Source: Haloarcula mannanilytica
GTDB lineage: Archaea; Halobacteriota; Halobacteria; Halobacteriales; Haloarculaceae
NCBI RefSeq assembly: GCF_005406125.1
Contig: NZ_BIXZ01000002.1
Coordinates: forward strand, 186,001-250,000
DNA: 64,000 bases
Direction: 5' to 3'
Shown piece after piece: positions 8,285 through 16,515 of this stretch. The translations under genes and the position numbers were made by a program. The notes beneath the pieces are model-generated. The model searched no databases and was not told where the DNA came from. It saw only the letters and a program-made list of their open reading frames with translations. Numbering within the stretch: the first letter of the stretch is position 1; every line of letters starts with the position of its first letter.

Positions 8285-8647
8285 ATGGCATCTCAGTCCA
8301 TATTTGAGAGAATCGGCGGCCGTGACGCGGTCGAAGCGGTAGTCTCTGATTTCTACGACCGCGTGCTCGACGACCCCGTTCTCGAACCGTATTTCGAGGA
8401 CACCGATATGCAGGACCTCTACAGCCACCAGGTCCAGTTTATCAGCGCCGTCGCTGGCGGCCCAGTCAACTACGACGGGGACGACATGGCAACCGCCCAC
8501 GACGGCATGGGCATCACCGAGGAAGCGTTCGGCCACGTCGCAGACCACCTCGAAGCCGCCCTCCGGGAGAACGACGTTCCCGACGACGACATCGCGGCGA
8601 TCCTCACCGACGTCGCCGCCATGGAAGACGACATCGTCGAGGCGTAG
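8285..8647 (+). CDS. Truncated hemoglobin, group I
   Basis: 120 residues from ATG 8285. The protein begins SQSIFERIGGRDAVEAVVSDFY and contains HQVQFISAVAGGP (about 48-60) and TAHDGMGITEEAFGHVADHL, which match the 2-over-2 globin fold. His72 is the proximal heme ligand by comparison with Mycobacterium tuberculosis trHbN (the QVH-QGRGI segment). Phe23-Tyr24 corresponds to the B9-B10 position, where Tyr contacts bound oxygen. Likely roles are oxygen or nitric oxide chemistry in the cytoplasm. It stands alone between the anchored protease-like gene and a non-coding stretch. Confidence 0.88.
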   Translation: MASQSIFERIGGRDAVEAVVSDFYDRVLDDPVLEPYFEDTDMQDLYSHQVQFISAVAGGPVNYDGDDMATAHDGMGITEEAFGHVADHLEAALRENDVPDDDIAAILTDVAAMEDDIVEA

Positions 8648-9253
8648 ACGAGTGCGAAGTGCAGGAAGGTGATGAACGACAGTTGGAGAGGGTGCGGGAA
8701 CGAAACATCCTGTGCGGCAAAGCGAACTGCCGCTGTGTCCCTGACCCCGCAAACTGGAACCGATGCCCTGACCGTAGTTCCGGGGTTTCACCCATTTTTT
8801 CAAAACAACAGTTGAGTGTGAAAATGTCGCTGTTTCATACTTATTGGCGGCGTAGCATTACATGTGAGGGGTACGCCTCCGTTACTTCCCCCCAAGTCGG
8901 GTTGCTATGCCTCTGACAAGCCTTGCAAACCGACGCAGTAACGGCAGTGGTATTTCCTTCACTGTAATATTTCGATGAGCGTGTGGCATCCTGCCTCCAC
9001 TTGGTAGTACGCCTTTCCAGAATAGATAGCCGATAGTCAACCGCATGAAGGGGACAGTAAAGCTCGGGTGGTATCAACGACGCGCCCATTCGCGTTGCCG
9101 TAGCGCTACGTCGGCGTGACGCGTTGCTATTTGATAGCTATCGTGGCCGGAGAGCGAGTCTAGTGGGAGACGTTCCTGCCCGGACCGACTGTCCGAGGTC
9201 TGGCGTGCTTCGAATCCCGGAGCCGTTGCTGCTCACTTTCGTTCGCAGATAAC
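8648..9253. other. Intergenic stretch, no supported gene
   Basis: About 600 bases with lower and uneven GC. The only ORF of note is on the minus strand at 8841-9089 (82 codons). Its product has CPLH near residue 12 and CKACQRH near residue 55, a possible zinc finger, but its codon use has little of the GC-ending bias of the neighbouring genes and no good promoter precedes it, so I do not call it as a gene. It could be a decayed or recently acquired fragment. No inverted repeats of the hairpin-element family are visible here. Confidence 0.35.
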
Positions 9254-9357
9254 GGGCACGGTGGGATTCGAACCCACGACCGTCGGATGGCTTCCCCCGG
9301 TGGCACAGCCAGCGGAGATAGAAGTCCGACGCTCTATCCGGACTGAGCTACGTGCCC
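9254..9357 (-). tRNA. tRNA-Arg (anticodon TCT) with a 30-base intron
   Basis: Reading from 9357 down, the acceptor arm GGGCACG pairs with CGTGCCC, the D stem GCTC pairs with GAGC, the anticodon stem TCGGA pairs with TCCGA, and the T arm GTGGG-TTCGAAT-CCCAC is perfect. The anticodon loop is CTTCTA plus a final A, giving anticodon TCT for AGA codons. A 30-base intron (9289-9318) interrupts it after position 37, the standard archaeal site cut by the bulge-helix-bulge endonuclease. The mature tRNA is 74 bases before CCA addition. A minus-strand promoter-like TTCTTTTGTC lies at about 9382-9391. Confidence 0.95.
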
Positions 9358-9411
9358 TCGCTGTCGTGTACTTCCGGTGGTGACAAAAGAAATGCGGAAC
9401 GCAGTCGTAAA

Positions 9412-9708
9412 TCAGTCGCCGGGATCGATATCCTCTTCCACGTCGTCAACCGTCGTGATGGCGTTCACGTCGCCGGTCTGAATCGCCGCCAACCCGTCCA
9501 GGTCACAGAGCGCGTCGATCTCGTCCTGCGTGGTCGAGACCAGCAGGTCGTCGAACTGGAGGTGACGTTCGACGGTCGCACCGGCCGCTGCTGCCGCCGC
9601 GGCAACGCTCTCGGGGTCGGCGTCGGCAGCCGTTTCGAGGACGAGTTCGACGGGTTCGCCCTCGATAGGATCGTCGCGCAGGCTCTCGACGGCACGGGAG
9701 ACGTACAT
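9412..9708 (-). CDS. Small acidic protein, ferredoxin-like fold suspected
   Basis: 98 residues from the ATG at 9706-9708, which overlaps the stop of the upstream DUF373 gene as TGATG, so translation is probably coupled; a GTG one codon earlier is possible. The sequence has a beta-alpha-beta-like pattern: VELVLETAADADPES, an Ala-rich helix, RHLQFDDLLVST, and a helix ALCDLDGLAAIQTGDV. This resembles the inhibitor-I9/propeptide-like fold, but the resemblance is weak and no protease is adjacent. The function is unknown. Confidence 0.65.
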   Translation of the reverse strand: MYVSRAVESLRDDPIEGEPVELVLETAADADPESVAAAAAAAGATVERHLQFDDLLVSTTQDEIDALCDLDGLAAIQTGDVNAITTVDDVEEDIDPGD

Positions 9709-10805
9709 CACTCGGATGAGGGGCCGCCGGGGCCTTGATTGTGCTGTTCGGGGCGATCAAGACGGGCCTCCGCGACGGCGAAGGCCAGCGTGCTGACCAG
9801 GCCTAACAGGGTCCCGCCGGTGAGCATCACTGCGAGGTACTCCAGGTCCCGTGCCCCGAGGAAGAAGGCACTGACGGCATGTAGCACGGCGGCGATTGAG
9901 AGGACGTAGAAGGGGGCGTTCAGGTACCGCCAGCGGAAAGTCCCGTCGAGGTACTCGTCGGTCACGCGGCCGAGGCTGGAGGTGATGCCGGCGGCGGCGA
10001 ACCACTGGATTGCCCCCGAGACCAGCGACGCGATGACTTCGAGCGCGTCGGGGTCGGTCTGCCGTTCGAGTTCCTGAACGCCGCTGACGCCGCCGATGAC
10101 GAGCAGTGCGGCCGCGACGACGTAGGTGATAATCGTCACGCGGCCGGCGTACAGCCCCGAGGTCGCCCGTTCGACCGCCTCGTCCAGTATCTTCTCGGCA
10201 CCGAGTCCGCGCGCGAGGATATAGAGCCCAAGCAGGCCGGAAATGACGCCCAGCGCGGAGCCGGGATACCCCAGCGCTTCGATGGCGATTGTCAGCGGAT
10301 AGATCAACAGAAGGATACCCAGCGGGACCAGGATCGTCCCACGGGTCTCCGGGTCGTCGAGTACCTGCTTGATGGTGTAGTACATCGATTCCAGGTTCTG
10401 GGCCTGGCGGACGACGACACGGCGGACGCCGTCGATGCGGACCCGCGAGCGGATGACGGGGACGACGGATTCGTCCTGTGCGCCGTCGGTGACGATGAGC
10501 GCCCGCACGTCCTCGCTTGCGGCCAGTGACGCCAGCACGGTATCGACCTCCTCGCCGACGGCCCGGTTGGCAGCGACATCGCTCCCGTCAACGCCGGTGA
10601 CGGCGGCGACTTCGACCGGTTCGTCGGTGATGTCGTCGTAGATGTGGACCCCTTCGAACAGGACGTTCACGTCGGAGTCTTCCGGGTCGTTCGAGGCCAG
10701 CGCCACCGCTGCGTCCACGACGGCATCGCGCCCGATGACGGGCGTGTCGATGCCGGTTTTGCGGCCGAGATCGTCGTCGAGGTCGATACACAGCACCAGC
10801 AGCAT
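9708..10805 (-). CDS. DUF373 family membrane protein
   Basis: 365 residues. Residues 1-150 are soluble, starting LLVLCIDLDDDLGRKTGIDT with an Asp-rich strand, then GRDAVVDAAVALASNDPEDSDVN and RALIVTDGAQDESVVPVI, matching the archaeal DUF373 family. The C-terminal half has about six hydrophobic segments, so it is an integral membrane protein with a cytoplasmic N-terminal domain. Its function is not established; the Asp-rich start suggests metal or nucleotide binding. Its stop overlaps the next gene's start by one base. Confidence 0.8.
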   Translation of the reverse strand: MLLVLCIDLDDDLGRKTGIDTPVIGRDAVVDAAVALASNDPEDSDVNVLFEGVHIYDDITDEPVEVAAVTGVDGSDVAANRAVGEEVDTVLASLAASEDVRALIVTDGAQDESVVPVIRSRVRIDGVRRVVVRQAQNLESMYYTIKQVLDDPETRGTILVPLGILLLIYPLTIAIEALGYPGSALGVISGLLGLYILARGLGAEKILDEAVERATSGLYAGRVTIITYVVAAALLVIGGVSGVQELERQTDPDALEVIASLVSGAIQWFAAAGITSSLGRVTDEYLDGTFRWRYLNAPFYVLSIAAVLHAVSAFFLGARDLEYLAVMLTGGTLLGLVSTLAFAVAEARLDRPEQHNQGPGGPSSE

Positions 10806-10850
10806 CTAGCGGCGCTACGCCGTCGGTGTTTAACTTCTTTCGGGACCGAC

Positions 10851-11351
10851 TCATCTGGATTCCGACGGTGCCTCGCGCGTTCGGCGTTCAACGAGCAACA
10901 GTGTGGCAAGCCCGAGAATGATGAGCGTGTACGCCGCTGCTGCGAGGAGCGCGGCCTGTTCGGACGCGTACTCGCCGGTGCGGAAGATGATGGCCTTCCG
11001 AACCATCGCGATGACGCCGGTGTAGATGACCAGCCGGACGATGCGCCGTGTTTCGCTCTCCTGTGTGTACGCGACGACGGTCTGGTACACCTCGACGATG
11101 ATAAAGAGGAGCAGGGCGGTATCGATGAAGCCGACGACGACCAGCGGGTCGGTGATGTCGCCCCGGAGCGCGCTCTGGAAAATCTGGAGGCCGAGGTCGA
11201 AGACGCCGATAGCAAAGAGCAGGACCAGCACCAGCGCCGCGACGACCTCGACGTACCGAATCGCCGTCTCGCTGAACGCCAGCACCCTGTCGTCAAACGT
11301 CTCCGCCGCCGGCAGCGGCCCGCCAACCGGGTCGGACTCCTCGTCGTCCAT
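10851..11351 (-). CDS. PsiE-like (phosphate-starvation-inducible family) membrane protein
   Basis: 166 residues from ATG 11351. There are four membrane segments: one near 33-52 (VEVVAALVLVLLFAIGVFDL), one near 73-91, one near 105-122 and a last one near 137-154 (LLAAAAYTLIILGLATLLLV). The loop SETRRIVRLVIYTGVIAMVRKAII fits the PsiE pattern. E. coli PsiE responds to phosphate starvation but its molecular role is unknown. The gene lies 45 bases upstream of the DUF373 gene on the same strand, so the three genes may form one transcription unit. Confidence 0.7.
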   Translation of the reverse strand: MDDEESDPVGGPLPAAETFDDRVLAFSETAIRYVEVVAALVLVLLFAIGVFDLGLQIFQSALRGDITDPLVVVGFIDTALLLFIIVEVYQTVVAYTQESETRRIVRLVIYTGVIAMVRKAIIFRTGEYASEQAALLAAAAYTLIILGLATLLLVERRTREAPSESR

Positions 11352-11388
11352 ACACGTAACACGGTCTCCAGCCAATTCAAGGCGGTCC

Positions 11389-12738
11389 CTATCTGGCGTG
11401 GCCCGGGTCCGCCGGCCGTGGCTCGTAGGTGTCGGGTGTCGTCCCCAGCCTAGCGACGAGCCACAGGACCGGGAGCAGCAGGACGCTGCCGACGACAAAG
11501 GGCGACCAGAAGCCGACGGCGAAGTACAGTCCGCCCATGACCGGCGGGCCGACGGTCCGGGCGAGACTGCCAGCGCCCTGCGTGACCCCGAAGGCGCTCC
11601 CCTGGACGGCCGCGCTGGCCCGCTGGGAGACGAGCGCCGTCAACGTCACCGAGAGGACGCCGTTGCCAAGCGGCAAGAGCGTCAACACGAGCAACAGGCC
11701 GAGCAGGTCAGCGCTGAGGAACGGGACAAGTGCGGTCAGGTCCGGGAGTACCGACCCGATGGGCCGCGAGATCGGAATCGCGCCGACGCCGACGACGAGC
11801 AGCGCGGTCCCGAACAGGGAGAGCCGGACCGGGCTGTAGCGGGCCGAGAGCCGGCCGACCAGAACGCCCTGCGTGATGACCGCGACGACGCCGATGTAGG
11901 TCAACAGGAGTGCGCTCTGGGCCGCAGTATAACCGTAGATGTCGGCGACGTAGGGGACGAACATCACCTGGACGCCGGAGAAGGCGAAGGACACGAGAAA
12001 GAACGCCACGAGGAGGGGTCGGAGGCCGGGGGTCGACACCGCCGTCCGGAGCTGTGTGAACGACGACGTTCGCTCAGTCGCGGTCGCGCCCGCGGACTCA
12101 GAGACGGGTCTGGACTCGGGGAGAAAGAGCAGGGCGACGACGACACCAGCCAGACTTGCGGCCGCGGCGGCGAAACTCGGGAGCGAGAATCGGGAGATAG
12201 GGACGGCTGCCGGCAGGAGCCCGTCGACGGCGGCGACCGTCGCATCGAAGCTCAACACCGCACCGATGCCGGGGCCGAAGATGAATCCGAGGCCGAACGC
12301 GGCCCCGATGAAGCCGAGCGCGGCGGCCCGACGCTCCGGCGGCGTCACGTCGGCGACGTATGCCTGGGCCGTCGAGAGGTTCCCGCCCATCGCACCGGCC
12401 AGCAGCCGGGACAGGAACAGCAGCCACAGCGCGTCGGCCAGCCCGAACACCGTCCAGGCGACGACGGAGCCACACAGCGACACCACCAGCACCGGGCGGC
12501 GGCCGACGCGGTCCGACAGGGAACCCAAAAGCGGCGCGAAGACGAACTGCATCGCGGAGTAGGAGGCCGCGAGTAGCCCGATGACGAACTCCGTCCCACC
12601 CGGGAACGTGCGTGTGTAGTACGGGAGGATGGGGATGATGATACCGAACCCCAACAGGTCCAGAAAGACGACGAAGAAGACGACCGCGAGGCCACGACGG
12701 CGGCGGGACCCGGTGATGCCGGTCCCGGTGTCTGTCAT
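11389..12738 (-). CDS. MFS transporter, drug/metabolite exporter type
   Basis: 449 residues from ATG 12738; a longer in-frame reading lacks membrane character and is rejected. The first helix contains FVVFLDLLGFGIIIPILPYY and the loop after helix 2 carries motif A, GSLSDRVGRRPVL, both typical of the DHA1 exporters that include tetracycline pumps. About twelve membrane helices are visible, with a longer charged central loop (residues about 190-225). It should export small molecules by proton exchange across the cell membrane; the substrate cannot be told. It is transcribed away from the radical SAM gene. Confidence 0.85.
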   Translation of the reverse strand: MTDTGTGITGSRRRRGLAVVFFVVFLDLLGFGIIIPILPYYTRTFPGGTEFVIGLLAASYSAMQFVFAPLLGSLSDRVGRRPVLVVSLCGSVVAWTVFGLADALWLLFLSRLLAGAMGGNLSTAQAYVADVTPPERRAAALGFIGAAFGLGFIFGPGIGAVLSFDATVAAVDGLLPAAVPISRFSLPSFAAAAASLAGVVVALLFLPESRPVSESAGATATERTSSFTQLRTAVSTPGLRPLLVAFFLVSFAFSGVQVMFVPYVADIYGYTAAQSALLLTYIGVVAVITQGVLVGRLSARYSPVRLSLFGTALLVVGVGAIPISRPIGSVLPDLTALVPFLSADLLGLLLVLTLLPLGNGVLSVTLTALVSQRASAAVQGSAFGVTQGAGSLARTVGPPVMGGLYFAVGFWSPFVVGSVLLLPVLWLVARLGTTPDTYEPRPADPGHAR

Positions 12739-12871
12739 ACCACCGTCTGGGTCGGGGAGCGGGAAAAGCGCCCGGGGAGCATGAGGGTCCAGCGTGCCCG
12801 TGCATGCCGTCCCATCCCACGCCAGGCCCGATGCGCACGCTTTTTCCCGCTGGGAGGAGTGGCTAGAGACA

Positions 12872-13900
12872 ATGATTTCCGAGGGCTGCGAACAGTGCGC
12901 CAAAGGCGGCAAGATGGTGCTGTTCGTCTACGGCTACTGCGACCAGCGAGACTGCTTCTACTGTCCCCTCGGGGAAAACCGCAAGAACGTCACCCAGATG
13001 TACGCCAACGAGCGGCCCATCGAGGACGATTCAGATGTCATCGAGGAGGCCAAGCGCATGAGCGCGCTGGGGACCTCGATCACGGGTGGCGAACCCCAGG
13101 AAGTGCTGGACCGGACCTGTCACTACCTGGAACTGCTGAAAGACGAATTCGGCGAGGACCACCACACGCACCTCTACACCGGCATCCCCGGCGGCCGCGA
13201 GAACATGCGTCGTCTCTCGGAGGCCGGCCTCGACGAAATCCGCTTCCACCCGCCCTTAGAGCAGTGGGGCGACCTCCACGGCACCGAGTGGGAGGACATC
13301 CTCTACATCGCCCGCGAGGAGGGGCTGACACCGGCCTTCGAAATTCCGGGCATCCGCGCCGAGGAGGAGTTCCTGGAGTTCCTCGATGAGGGCGCGGCCG
13401 ACTTCTGTAACATCAACGAGTTCGAGATGTCCGACGGGAACTACCGCCGGATGCAGGAGGAGGGCTTCGAGCTGAAAGAGGACCACATGAGCGCCGTCGA
13501 GGGCTCTCACGACATCCTCGAAACGATGGGCGACCACGAGAAGGTGTACTTCTGTACGAGCGTGTTCAAGGACGCCGCCCAGCACCGCTCGCGGCTCAAG
13601 CGGATGGCCCGCAACATCCGTCGCCCGTTCGACGACGTGACCGACGACGGCACGCTCGTCTACGGGAAAGCCTGGACCTCCGAGGCTCGACTGGAAGCCC
13701 TCGGCGTCCCCGAGGAGTACTACACCGTTAAATCCGAGCACGTCGAACTGGCGTGGTGGCTGGTCGAAGAGATGGTCGAGGAAGGCGACATCGAGAAGGG
13801 CGAAATCGTCGAGCAGTACCCGACGTATGACGGGACTGTGGTCGAGCGGACGCCGCTGTCCAACGGTACTGACGCCGGACGAGCGACGGCTGACGACTAA
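12872..13900 (+). CDS. Radical SAM protein, PflA-related archaeal type
   Basis: 342 residues from ATG 12872 (the earlier in-frame ATG at 12794 gives an atypical N-terminus). The cluster-binding segment is CDQRDCFYC at residues 23-31, a CX4CX2C spacing instead of the usual CX3CX2C, preceded by CEQC at 6-9. The SAM-binding GGEP motif follows (SITGGEPQEV). The family resembles uncharacterised archaeal proteins related to pyruvate formate-lyase activating enzyme (COG2108-like). The C-terminal tail VERTPLSNG-TDAGRATADD is nearly repeated in DNA after the intervening hairpin element. The reaction is unknown. Confidence 0.8.
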   Translation: MISEGCEQCAKGGKMVLFVYGYCDQRDCFYCPLGENRKNVTQMYANERPIEDDSDVIEEAKRMSALGTSITGGEPQEVLDRTCHYLELLKDEFGEDHHTHLYTGIPGGRENMRRLSEAGLDEIRFHPPLEQWGDLHGTEWEDILYIAREEGLTPAFEIPGIRAEEEFLEFLDEGAADFCNINEFEMSDGNYRRMQEEGFELKEDHMSAVEGSHDILETMGDHEKVYFCTSVFKDAAQHRSRLKRMARNIRRPFDDVTDDGTLVYGKAWTSEARLEALGVPEEYYTVKSEHVELAWWLVEEMVEEGDIEKGEIVEQYPTYDGTVVERTPLSNGTDAGRATADD

Positions 13901-14088
13901 TATACCGTGCCGAGCGAAGTGAGGCGCGGTTTCTCCGGACGGGAACGAAGTGCGCGTCCGGCTTTTTCATCGACGTTTTTCGAGGAGTGGTCGCCTCCGG
14001 CGACCCGACGCTGAAAAAGGTCGTCGAGCGGACGCCGCTATCCAGCGGTGCTGACGCTGGGGGAAATCAGGCGACGGCTGACGATTAG
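13901..14088 (+). repeat. Hairpin element A with second copy of the preceding gene's tail
   Basis: Immediately after the radical SAM stop codon there are two hairpins, 13904-13930 (stem ACCGTGCC, loop GAGCGAAGTGA) and 13935-13961 (stem CCGGACG, loop containing GAACGAAGTGC) followed by CTTTTTC. Then come an arm GCTTTTTCATCGACG (13961-13975), an inner perfect hairpin GGTCGCC-tcc-GGCGACC (13989-14005) and the complementary arm CGACGCTGAAAAAGG (14006-14020). From 14023 to 14088 the last codons of the radical SAM gene recur in diverged form, ending in their own TAG. The second hairpin plus T-tract could also end transcription. Confidence 0.75.
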
Positions 14089-14160
14089 CACCTAAACGCT
14101 GTTTGTCACCCTGAGTAACGGGAGACCGCTAGCTCCCAGCCTGTGCTGTCCGGGCGTGGC

Positions 14161-14169
14161 TTTATTTAT
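14161..14169 (+). promoter_or_regulatory. TATA box of the multi-pass membrane protein gene
   Basis: The sequence TTTATTTAT is centred about 32 bases before the ATG at 14197, the spacing expected for a haloarchaeal leaderless transcript. It decides between the ATG at 14197 and the in-frame ATG at 14143, which would lie upstream of this box. Confidence 0.6.
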
Positions 14170-14196
14170 CAGTCGGGTGAAGCATCGATACCCTCC

Positions 14197-15036
14197 ATGC
14201 GAGTCGCTATCGACAGCGGGAAACTCCTGTACGCACTCGGTGTCCTGTTCGCCGCGGCGGCGCTCCTGTATTTCGTCCGGGACGTGGTGTTCGACCTCTC
14301 GATAACGGTGAAAGCGGCGTTGCTGTTGCTGGGTTTTATTGGGTTCTTCATCGCGGGCCTGGTCCTCGAACGGGACGTGCTTGATGTCGTGGCCTTCGCT
14401 CTCAGCGGCGTGAGCTACGTCGTGTTCGTCGGCTACGTCGTCATCCGGTATTCGCCGGGCGAAACGGGGACGTTCCTGCTGCTCGCCGCGTCCGCGGGCC
14501 TGTTCGTTGGACTCGGCTACGCGCTTCGGGAAGGGATGCCGACGCCGTCGCGTCAAACGGCGGCGGTCGCGTTCGGCGGCCTCCTCGTCGTGAGCGGCGT
14601 GCTCGTGGGTGCCGACGCGCTCAGCGGTGACGTGACCTACGACGTAGAGACGACCGACTCGGTCACCGTGTCAGTGCCAGCGGCGCAGCAGGGTTCAGGC
14701 GGGTACACGCCCGTTAGCAGCCAGATCGGGATAGTCCGTGCCACGAATCCATCGCCGTTCCTGCGGGCGCTTGAGCCACCGTCGCTATCGGCCTGCCTGG
14801 TCGGTCCCACGGATGCCCCCCGGAACGACGTATGGGTGAGCGTCGACCGAGACTGGGACGAGGATACCATCGCCGGTTCGACCACGAAGTCGTACGCGAT
14901 CACTGCCGACCTCCCGATAGACACGAACCGGACGGAGCCGGCGACGCTCGCAATCGAACAGGATATCGGCTGCGGTACCGAGCGGTCCGAGCCGACGATA
15001 GCGATTCAGGTCGGCGAGAACGAGAGGCTCGATTAA
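14197..15036 (+). CDS. Multi-pass membrane protein of unknown function
   Basis: 279 residues from ATG 14197. Five hydrophobic segments occupy residues 8-150 (for example LLYALGVLFAAAALLYFV, ALLLLGFIGFFIAGLVL and GTFLLLAASAGLFVGLGYAL), and the C-terminal 130 residues form a beta-rich domain (YDVETTDSVTVSVPAA, VWVSVDRDWDEDTIAG) that probably lies outside the cell. Two Cys (LSACLVG and DIGCGTE) may form a disulfide there. I do not recognise the family. The stop codon directly abuts the stop of the convergent zinc-ribbon gene. Confidence 0.75.
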   Translation: MRVAIDSGKLLYALGVLFAAAALLYFVRDVVFDLSITVKAALLLLGFIGFFIAGLVLERDVLDVVAFALSGVSYVVFVGYVVIRYSPGETGTFLLLAASAGLFVGLGYALREGMPTPSRQTAAVAFGGLLVVSGVLVGADALSGDVTYDVETTDSVTVSVPAAQQGSGGYTPVSSQIGIVRATNPSPFLRALEPPSLSACLVGPTDAPRNDVWVSVDRDWDEDTIAGSTTKSYAITADLPIDTNRTEPATLAIEQDIGCGTERSEPTIAIQVGENERLD

Positions 15037-15366
15037 CTACGCGCCGTCGAGTTCGCTGAGACATTCCTGACAGTACGTCGCGTCCTGCATGTTCGGTGTC
15101 CCGCACGTCTCGCAGGTCACGACCGGCCCCGAATCGTCCGCCGTCAGCGGCGACTGCCCGCTGTCGGGCAGAGGGTCGAGCGGCCAGTCCGCCTCGGTCG
15201 GCGATTGGTCGGTCGCCTCGGCCCGCTGGCGCGCCCGTTCGATGAGTTCGTCGTCCCGCATCGCGTCGAGGCCCCGCCACAGCCCCAGGAACAGGAGCGT
15301 CGGGGCGGCGATGGCAAAGAGGGTCACGACCACGCGAAATGCCAGTTCTAGCTGGCCGATTGCCAT
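15037..15366 (-). CDS. Membrane-anchored zinc-ribbon protein
   Basis: 109 residues. One N-terminal membrane segment (about 9-30, RVVVTLFAIAAPTLLFLGLW) is followed by a charged helix, an acidic Pro-rich linker and a C-terminal zinc ribbon CETCGTPNMQDATYCQECL with two CxxC pairs. This layout is common among small haloarchaeal membrane proteins of unknown role. It converges on the previous gene with no bases between the two stop codons. Confidence 0.75.
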   Translation of the reverse strand: MAIGQLELAFRVVVTLFAIAAPTLLFLGLWRGLDAMRDDELIERARQRAEATDQSPTEADWPLDPLPDSGQSPLTADDSGPVVTCETCGTPNMQDATYCQECLSELDGA

Positions 15367-15478
15367 ATGTTCACATGGGTCTGGACGACCGAGTATCCTT
15401 CGGCGCGAGCGAGAGCGCCCCCGTTACATAGGCCAGCCCCGTCGACGGCTTCTTGGCTCGGCTGGCCGAACGGAGCCC

Positions 15479-15994
15479 ATGAGTGGTCATATTGTGGCGG
15501 TCGGTGGCGGACTCGCCGTCGCGTTGCTTCTCGGACTGAGCGCGTTCTTTTCCAGTTCGGAGACGGCGGTGTTCTCGCTCCCGCGAGACTGGATCGAGCA
15601 ACAGGCGGCGACGGACGACCGGCGGGCTGCGGTCCTGAAGGAACTTCACGACAATCCCCATCGGCTGCTCGTGACGCTGCTGGTCGGCAACAACATCGTC
15701 AACATCGCGATTTCCAGCATCATGACCGTCCTCGTCGCGAGCTATCTCCAGCCGGGACCGGCAGTCGTCGCGACGACGGTGATTACCAGCTTCCTCATCC
15801 TGATTTTCGGCGAAATTGTGCCGAAGGCGTTCGGACTCGGCAACGCCGAGCGGTGGGCACTCACCATCGCCTCGCCCGTGCGGTTCGTCGAGCGTGTACT
15901 CTCTCCGCTCATCACGCTCTTTGACGCTATCACTCGCCGAATGAACGCCCTCATCACCGTCAAGAGCGACATCGAGAAACCGTACATGGACTGA
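15479..15994 (+). CDS. CNNM/DUF21 transmembrane protein lacking CBS and CorC domains
   Basis: 171 residues from ATG 15479. The sequence AVALLLGLSAFFSSSETAVF and the segment LVTLLVGNNIVNIAISSIMT match the CNNM (DUF21) membrane domain of magnesium-transport proteins, with about three to four helices and GEIVPKAFG near residue 110. Full-length relatives continue with a CBS pair and a CorC/HlyC domain; here the protein stops after the membrane domain (ending KPYMD). It is therefore either a natural short form or a fragment, but the frame is intact and no remnant of the lost domains follows. Confidence 0.8.
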   Translation: MSGHIVAVGGGLAVALLLGLSAFFSSSETAVFSLPRDWIEQQAATDDRRAAVLKELHDNPHRLLVTLLVGNNIVNIAISSIMTVLVASYLQPGPAVVATTVITSFLILIFGEIVPKAFGLGNAERWALTIASPVRFVERVLSPLITLFDAITRRMNALITVKSDIEKPYMD

Positions 15995-16003
15995 CGCGGA
16001 CCG

Positions 16004-16378
16004 TCAGTACTGGTACAGCGAGACGACAAAGGGGAGCTTGTTGTACATCCAGATCGCCAGCGGGAGGCCGACGATTGTCACGGACAGCGCGTACGCGACG
16101 CCGGTCCAGACGCCGCTGGCCCACCAGCCGACGAAGACGAACCAGACGGCGCGGACCACCAGCGAGTACTGCGACCCCCCGTTGCTTTCCTCGACGAGCC
16201 GGTCGCGCCGCTTGAGCGTCAGGACCAGCGGCACTTTGTTTATCATCTTGATGCCCAGCGGGATGCCGATGATGGTGACGTTCAGCAGCCACGCCGCCGA
16301 GAGCCAGATGCCGGTCACCCACCAGCCAACAAGCAGGAACCACAGCGCACGGACAAGCAGGGACCGTTGGTCGCTCAT
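16004..16378 (-). CDS. YccF family membrane protein with two repeats
   Basis: 124 residues from ATG 16378. Two tandem copies of one unit are visible: RALWFLLVGWWVTGIWLSAA with NVTIIGIPLGIKMINKVPL, then RAVWFVFVGWWASGVWTGVA with SVTIVGLPLAIWMYNKLPF. This is the doubled YccF domain of inner-membrane proteins; the function is not established in any organism that I know. It is convergent with the CNNM-only gene. Confidence 0.85.
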   Translation of the reverse strand: MSDQRSLLVRALWFLLVGWWVTGIWLSAAWLLNVTIIGIPLGIKMINKVPLVLTLKRRDRLVEESNGGSQYSLVVRAVWFVFVGWWASGVWTGVAYALSVTIVGLPLAIWMYNKLPFVVSLYQY

Positions 16379-16515
16379 GGTTGAATGTAGCTCAGCCGGC
16401 ACCATAAGTTTCCTGTCCGGTCTAGAAGGACAGAATTCGGATGAATGCGCCTTCCGATAGACGGCGAGTGCATCTGGAAAACGGATATGGGCGCGAACTT
16501 TAGCGAGCCCCTGCT

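Noticed and set aside
9211-9226. TTCGAATCCCGG-like sequence resembling a tRNA T-loop
   Set aside because: The flanking bases do not pair as a T stem and no other tRNA arms are present, so it is not a second tRNA or clear fragment.
13935-13968. Hairpin plus T-tract as a plain bacterial-style terminator
   Set aside because: It may end transcription, but as the sole explanation it does not account for the A-tract arm, the inner hairpin and the gene-tail copy that follow.
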